A DNA stretch of 7,287 bases, from NCBI GenBank assembly GCA_000431775.1, contig FR888204.1:66935-74221 (forward strand), in the 5' to 3' direction. Shown here in pieces: positions 6,601 to 7,287 of the stretch. The stretch comes from Clostridium sp. CAG:413 (lineage in GTDB: Bacteria > Bacillota > Clostridia > Oscillospirales > Acutalibacteraceae). How positions within the stretch are numbered: the first letter of the stretch is position 1; each line of letters starts with the position of its first letter. Below the pieces are notes generated by a model. That model saw only the letters and a list, made by a program, of their open reading frames with translations, was not told the origin of the DNA and searched no databases. The position numbers and the translations under genes were made by a program.

Positions 6601-7287
6601 TCCCGCAGATCCCGTCAGAACGGGCTACACCTTCGCCGGCTGGTATGTGGCAGGCACCGATACCGCATATACCATCCCCGCAACGATGCCCGACATCACC
6701 ACCGAGGACAAGACCCTTGTCCTTGAGGCGAGATGGACTGCAAACTCCTATACAATTATATTTAAGGATGCCGACGGCACTGTTTATAAGCAGATCGACC
6801 AGGATTACGACACCGATATCACGGCTCCCGACGATCCCGCCAAGACAGGCTACACCTTCGCAGGTTGGGATACCGAGGTTCCCGCAAAGATGCCTGTAAC
6901 TCCCGACGGCGGCCTTATCATCACCGCAAAGTGGACTGTTAACAAGTACACCATGAGCTTTAACTCCGACGGCGGCACCGCAGTTGAGAGCAAGACTTAT
7001 GATTTCGGCGCCAAGACCGAGGCTCCCGCAGAGCCCACCAAGACCGGTTACACCTTCGCCGGCTGGTATCTCGGCGATGAGGCTTACATCTTCGGCACCA
7101 TGCCCGCAAATGATGTTGCCCTTGTTGCTCACTGGACTATTAACGAATACACCATGAGCTTCAATTCCGACGGCGGCACCGATGTTGAGAGCAGGATTTA
7201 TGCCTACGGCGCTCAGACCGAGGCTCCCGCGGCTCCTACCAAGGAAGGCTACACCTTCGCAGGCTGGTATCTCGGCGATGAGGCTTA
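602..7287 (+). CDS. Giant secreted InlB B-repeat surface protein (5' part; runs off the window)
   Basis: This is an uninterrupted frame of 2,228 codons with no stop before the window edge. The start is TTG at 602, chosen for a GGAGG site 8 nt upstream and because translation from it gives a complete signal peptide with a lysine-rich n-region. An in-frame ATG at 545 lies at or before the predicted transcription start, and an ATG at 629 would remove the n-region. Order by residue: signal peptide 1-29; unassigned N-terminal region 30-482; FIVAR-like 483-529; MucBP-like 535-609; four InlB B-repeats 611-933; cohesin-like 938-1120; two repeats 1126-1295; MucBP-like 1301-1399; four repeats 1400-1687; MucBP-like 1694-1765; seven repeats 1768-2228 and beyond. 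Family knowledge: such repeats form stalks or adhesive modules on bacterial surface proteins. Adhesion is inferred, since no enzyme motif is seen. Cysteines are very few. The anchor type is unknown because the C-terminus is missing. The gene appears to be transcribed alone from its own promoter. Confidence 0.93.
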   Translation, partial: MSKAKKIISMLLVVAMVLTVAPASMIASAYESNYTHGKLTFSKVNFTVDTSATTKVIRVAKAGTFQYGTDIISATPSGVPAHTGRYSALAYAGETPSYPKVVFTITGAALDEAPTVTSDKASSIQFGSMDMPVQNGDSYTYTVNVSGGTLNAGDNVTYTITYKVGGVTYTATAYAHAENFLRQNGVDVTRRRKTWNHSAGRMAVLFLIQGVNMYSGWQDNSQKTDRGYIDFSTSAPFQGQSLKGLGCENGMSSAVDAFGKADNDAGTVRKFYEDSKTANISFGVANDFNRTESTVYMDKRSGSGTDTIKNLNMRMTMSVAEKADFGIAELIAMGTYDSEISMGDQHIAATTIPQWTVDTSTVKNLNAEDVGSADSWNGNYNLIPFGGTGPAYSSTTSDTFEWSTGFHVKGGKDYDTGHFVETSSLINVTYKVYDTTDLWNVYNGVRNGDGSSYTTTKLGYNSDSNKSANVSVTYNKGVNPQAGNYTAATWNAFNTAYNNAGILLATPDTNQTAINAATRALINAYNALAGFNPNVQFEIRHVIDGTNTELIPSQTSDPATGETTKPAGTVMSHAAATIEGYTVVGQSAGTTALSGQNAKETVTYSYSPKSYTVRVTANNDASTQDGYVVPTYQVTYGSEFALSTIDGDIGTKAGYTFGGWYYDSGTWAQPVPATFTMPASNVFIYAKWDLAPITLSVDLSAAGLDPVKVAEATPLEFGGAVNFAKPAFTDIEGYVFVDYYTDATYTTKVTWPLSVTENTTVYARLENVNGKITFDSNGGTPVDTINYTSGNAVPAPQDPTREGYAFTGWFYDAECTQGVAADDGEIWKYGKSLTRNTMTGFVAYAGWEAQEVSVSFNVNIPASETSNFNTIAGSIPAETGLADSAFADGYQYPVPRRLGYEFQYWSYKNTDGKWHEFKFDKFPTRDIELRANWSATDYSAFIDVTAYQKLLGQDVEVTTAKRGDIVTFRMTSQTNFYTGSSVFVFMYDNRFFEPYKSGSDAFVLNSDNDYIKGISATHYGVTNNASLASKWPSGLDSANYNAMMIAIDPDVSVSHTTAPMNGKTWMLEFKLVIKDSATGSGKVYMDNAWTRTPDNIMGTMFYGWTKNATNVFETYNNVVIPNLEEATATVTLDETDPVMTTVTVKTNSTAFPGAAFADGDVEKTFTGRAGQEIQDYTSPVCAGYDLTGWVGENDATQTWIEGYYLPEGATETTYVAQWAPKNYTVNFYKHEGDETAFSTAEVPYNTAISAPSGTVRELGYTFAGWYYIDASGNKIDAEIPGMLCPLDGVNFYAKWEPAMVNYKIKAVYTDADTGEVAESYLTATTAFPMKALTGSYLDVVETAPETPVDNHNYILVSSLPRANIKYAFDAEDTRNYPLPTNVEVLADGTTEITLYYKLANFKITFNVGDNGTFADGTTEPKVVEAPYGTLIKNIAPEVIAKEGYSFTRWNGVNDNTAATADRTFNARFDPIAIDVIFDANGGTFSTGATQMTKSIRYNANIIVPAAPTRPGYTFKGWSLDKNATEGSTSLGTLQTVSPTPYYAVYTAIDYNVIYTVNGETLYTDGPVHIGDVITVRGAESKEGYTFDGWYLNGVKVESITVETANVTLTGSFVANKYDVVFYNNDGTDASTKVSVAFDSAITAPAAPTRNGYIFKGWAATSTATEADIITDFGTLTTTAPAPYYAVWEADIADYYVDIYKQDVNGNYPATPDETITLSGKVGTVTDEYAPADIAGFTADKANSVLSGTVTTAEAGALRLTVKYTRNKYNLVTVVDGTETSRTEYYYEAPVTAPADASKDGYTFAGWTPAVPATMPIPASGNDYVLTANFTVNKYTVKFYRDADATDAFSSYEADYDSAVVPASTTKTGYTFVGWAYKGTTEVLNFDDDANPIKVKIGDNEFVGIWRVNSYDLVYRPMNGGDNITYSVSYGTAAADMPTPEDPVRIGYTFAGWSGKPETMPARNTNVIAQWTQNTYTIKFTNTGDSTVKDITGVYGASITAPADPVRTGYTFAGWYVAGTDTAYTIPATMPDITTEDKTLVLEARWTANSYTIIFKDADGTVYKQIDQDYDTDITAPDDPAKTGYTFAGWDTEVPAKMPVTPDGGLIITAKWTVNKYTMSFNSDGGTAVESKTYDFGAKTEAPAEPTKTGYTFAGWYLGDEAYIFGTMPANDVALVAHWTINEYTMSFNSDGGTDVESRIYAYGAQTEAPAAPTKEGYTFAGWYLGDEA
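689..2047 (+). other. Unassigned N-terminal region of the giant protein (residues 30-482)
   Basis: About 450 residues separate the signal peptide from the first recognisable module. The segment around residues 105-190 looks like an Ig-like beta-sandwich, with alternating Thr/Val/Tyr strands such as YTYTVNVSGG and VTYTITYKVGGVTYTATAYA. After it comes a basic patch (TRRRKTW, near residue 198) and then a Gly/Asp/Asn-rich stretch with many aromatic residues. One of the protein's few cysteines is here (near residue 243). There is no repeat core and no catalytic motif that I recognise. By position it would be the distal, most exposed part if the protein is anchored at its C-terminus, so it is the best candidate for a ligand-binding head. 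That role is inference only. Confidence 0.5.
2048..2188 (+). other. FIVAR-like helical module (residues 483-529)
   Basis: The segment begins GNYTAATWNAFNTAYNNA and ends ALINAYNAL. It carries the FIVAR pattern: a helix starting YTxxTWxAFxxAYxxA, a short acidic or polar link (TPDTNQTAINAA), and a second helix closing with xLxxAYNAL. FIVAR modules (PF07554) occur in Gram-positive surface and cell-wall proteins, including large matrix-binding proteins. Here it joins the N-terminal region to the first MucBP-like unit. It is a single copy of about 47 residues, slightly short for the family. A profile search against PF07554 would settle it. Confidence 0.65.
2204..2428 (+). other. MucBP-like unit 1 (residues 535-609)
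   Basis: The sequence opens VQFEIRHVIDGTNTELIP and closes IEGYTVVG...KETVTYSYSPK. This matches the usual MucBP layout: a first strand followed by D-G-T/N, a middle loop, a GYxxxG strand, and a final VTYxY strand. MucBP modules (PF06458 and relatives) are beta-rich and often alternate with InlB B-repeats in clostridial and lactobacillar surface proteins. Mucin binding is known only for some members and cannot be claimed here. Confidence 0.55.
2432..3400 (+). repeat. InlB B-repeat block 1, four divergent repeats (residues 611-933)
   Basis: Repeats span 2432-2665, 2678-2899, 2912-3142 and 3149-3400. Their cores, in order, are GYTFGGWYYD, GYVFVDYYTD, GYAFTGWFYD and GYEFQYWSYK. Each starts with a beta strand (for example KITFDSNGGT in the third) and ends with a YAxW/AxW-type strand. 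The second is degenerate: Trp of the core is replaced by Tyr and the closing Trp is lost. The fourth is longer than usual because of an insertion before its core. These are the most diverged repeats of the protein, consistent with an older part of the array. Confidence 0.85.
3413..3961 (+). other. Cohesin-like beta-sandwich domain (residues 938-1120)
   Basis: About 183 residues contain no repeat core. The N-terminal part reads FIDVTAYQKL, then RGDIVTFRMTSQTNFYTGS, then FVFMYDNRFFEP; later comes WMLEFKLVIKD. A G-D-x-V-T-F/V strand, an N-F turn, a YDxxxFE strand and a late xLxFKxxI strand follow the layout of cohesin-type domains and related carbohydrate-module sandwiches. True cohesins bind dockerins to assemble cellulosomes; several gut Clostridia have cohesin-like domains in non-cellulosomal surface proteins. 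I cannot tell which applies here. It sits between repeat blocks 1 and 2, so it is presented partway along the stalk. The assignment is by pattern only; a structure prediction would decide it. Confidence 0.45.
3977..4486 (+). repeat. InlB B-repeat block 2, two repeats (residues 1126-1295)
   Basis: The first repeat (3977-4255) is unusually long and divergent. It has core GYDLTGW, an extra 20-odd residues before the core, and ends VAQWAP. The second (4268-4486) is canonical: it starts NYTVNFYKHEGDE, has core GYTFAGWYY and ends FYAKWEP. Two of the protein's few cysteines are here, one two residues before the first core (VCAGYD) and one in the second repeat (GMLCPLD). The block is flanked by the cohesin-like domain and MucBP-like unit 2. 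Confidence 0.8.
4502..4798 (+). other. MucBP-like unit 2 (residues 1301-1399)
   Basis: The segment begins YKIKAVYTDADTGEVAESY and ends ADGTTEITLYYKLA. The opening strand with D-A-D-T-G-E, a central NYILVSS strand and the closing TEITLYYK strand are the MucBP-type signature seen in clostridial surface proteins. It is longer than units 1 and 3 (about 99 residues) because of the loop between its central and final strands. It lacks a GYTFAGW core, which separates it from the neighbouring repeats. Confidence 0.45.
4799..5662 (+). repeat. InlB B-repeat block 3, four repeats (residues 1400-1687)
   Basis: Repeats lie at 4799-5005 (core GYSFTRW), 5018-5236 (GYTFKGW), 5249-5440 (GYTFDGWY) and 5450-5662 (GYIFKGW). 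The second has the textbook family opening DVIFDANGGT. The second and fourth share an extended tail with GTL, then T, then PYYAV, which the repeat between them lacks. The first has Arg in place of the usual Gly before the core Trp and ends in NARF instead of a Trp strand. Confidence 0.85.
5681..5896 (+). other. MucBP-like unit 3 (residues 1694-1765)
   Basis: It opens YYVDIYKQDVNGNYPATPDE and passes through SGKVGTVTDEYAP and IAGFTADKANSVLSGTV to end LRLTVKYTRN. This is a common spacer type in clostridial InlB B-repeat proteins: a V-x-x-Y-x-Q-D-x-x-G-N-Y opening, a G-x-x-G-T-V turn, a G-F/Y-T-x-D strand, a S-G-T-V strand and a closing YTRNKY that leads directly into the next repeat. It is the clearest of the three MucBP-like units. 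Confidence 0.6.
5903..7287 (+). repeat. InlB B-repeat block 4, seven repeats, last one cut by the window edge (residues 1768-2228+)
   Basis: Repeats lie at 5903-6088, 6101-6316, 6329-6511, 6524-6736, 6749-6934, 6947-7135 and 7148-7287 (partial). All seven have near-perfect cores: GYTFAGW in six and GYTFVGW in one. Links between them are uniform, of the form W-T-x-N-x-Y-T. The period is about 61-72 residues. Similarity rises toward the 3' end. The last repeat stops two bases into a codon after GDEA, so the array very probably continues outside the window. Confidence 0.93.
6944..7287 (+). repeat. Near-identical direct DNA repeat pair, 201-bp period
   Basis: Positions 6944-7086 and 7145-7287 align without gaps. 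By hand I count 22 differences in 143 bases, so about 85% identity. Identical stretches cover the core and the following codons for WYLGDEAY. The period of 201 bp is exactly 67 codons. This is far closer than any other pair in the array and points to recent duplication or gene conversion. The second copy is truncated by the window edge. Confidence 0.9.

Noticed and set aside
6458..7132. 224-codon minus-strand frame with a repeating PAGEGV motif
   Set aside because: The motif is the reverse complement of the conserved DNA upstream of each GYTFAGW core, so the apparent repeat protein is a mirror of the real array.
5903..7287. Regular DNA periodicity as a CRISPR or non-coding satellite
   Set aside because: The period of about 185-215 bp is a whole number of codons, the reading frame is kept throughout, and changes are often synonymous. 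It is a protein repeat array.

Overview
The window holds one gene that matters: the 5' part of a very large secreted or surface protein, read on the + strand from a TTG start at 602 to the window edge at 7287. That is 2,228 complete codons with no stop; the 3' end lies outside. I followed the frame across its whole length and saw no frameshift. The protein has a clear Sec signal peptide, then about 450 residues I cannot assign, a FIVAR-like helical segment, a MucBP-like unit, and a long array of InlB B-repeats (Listeria-Bacteroides repeats, core GYTFAGWY). The array is interrupted by a cohesin-like beta-sandwich and two further MucBP-like units. I count 16 complete or degenerate repeats plus one cut by the window edge.

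Upstream (1-601) there is no convincing protein gene. The last part of this region is well organised: an intrinsic + strand terminator (442-476) runs into a 39-nt block of pure A/T (471-509, a likely UP element). Next come a perfect consensus housekeeping promoter (TTGACA, 17-nt spacer, TATAAT with extended TG), a short leader, and a GGAGG ribosome binding site 8 nt before the TTG start. Positions 1-441 contain only tiny ORFs and a few short inverted repeats. The terminator implies that something upstream is transcribed toward the gene, but its identity is not visible.

Organism: a low-confidence inference is a gut-type Clostridia bacterium of the Oscillospiraceae/Ruminococcaceae kind. Reasons are the Gram-positive style signal peptide, strong GGAGG site, TTG start, AT-rich intergenic DNA beside a much more GC-rich gene, heavy use of AGA for arginine, and a domain mixture (InlB B-repeats, MucBP, FIVAR, cohesin-like) common in large surface proteins of such bacteria. 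No cell-wall anchor (LPXTG, SLH or dockerin) is visible; it would be at the missing C-terminus.

Function: the layout fits a long stalk-like adhesin, with functional modules near the N-terminus and in the middle carried on repeat spacers. This is inferred from architecture; no ligand or enzymatic activity can be read from the sequence.
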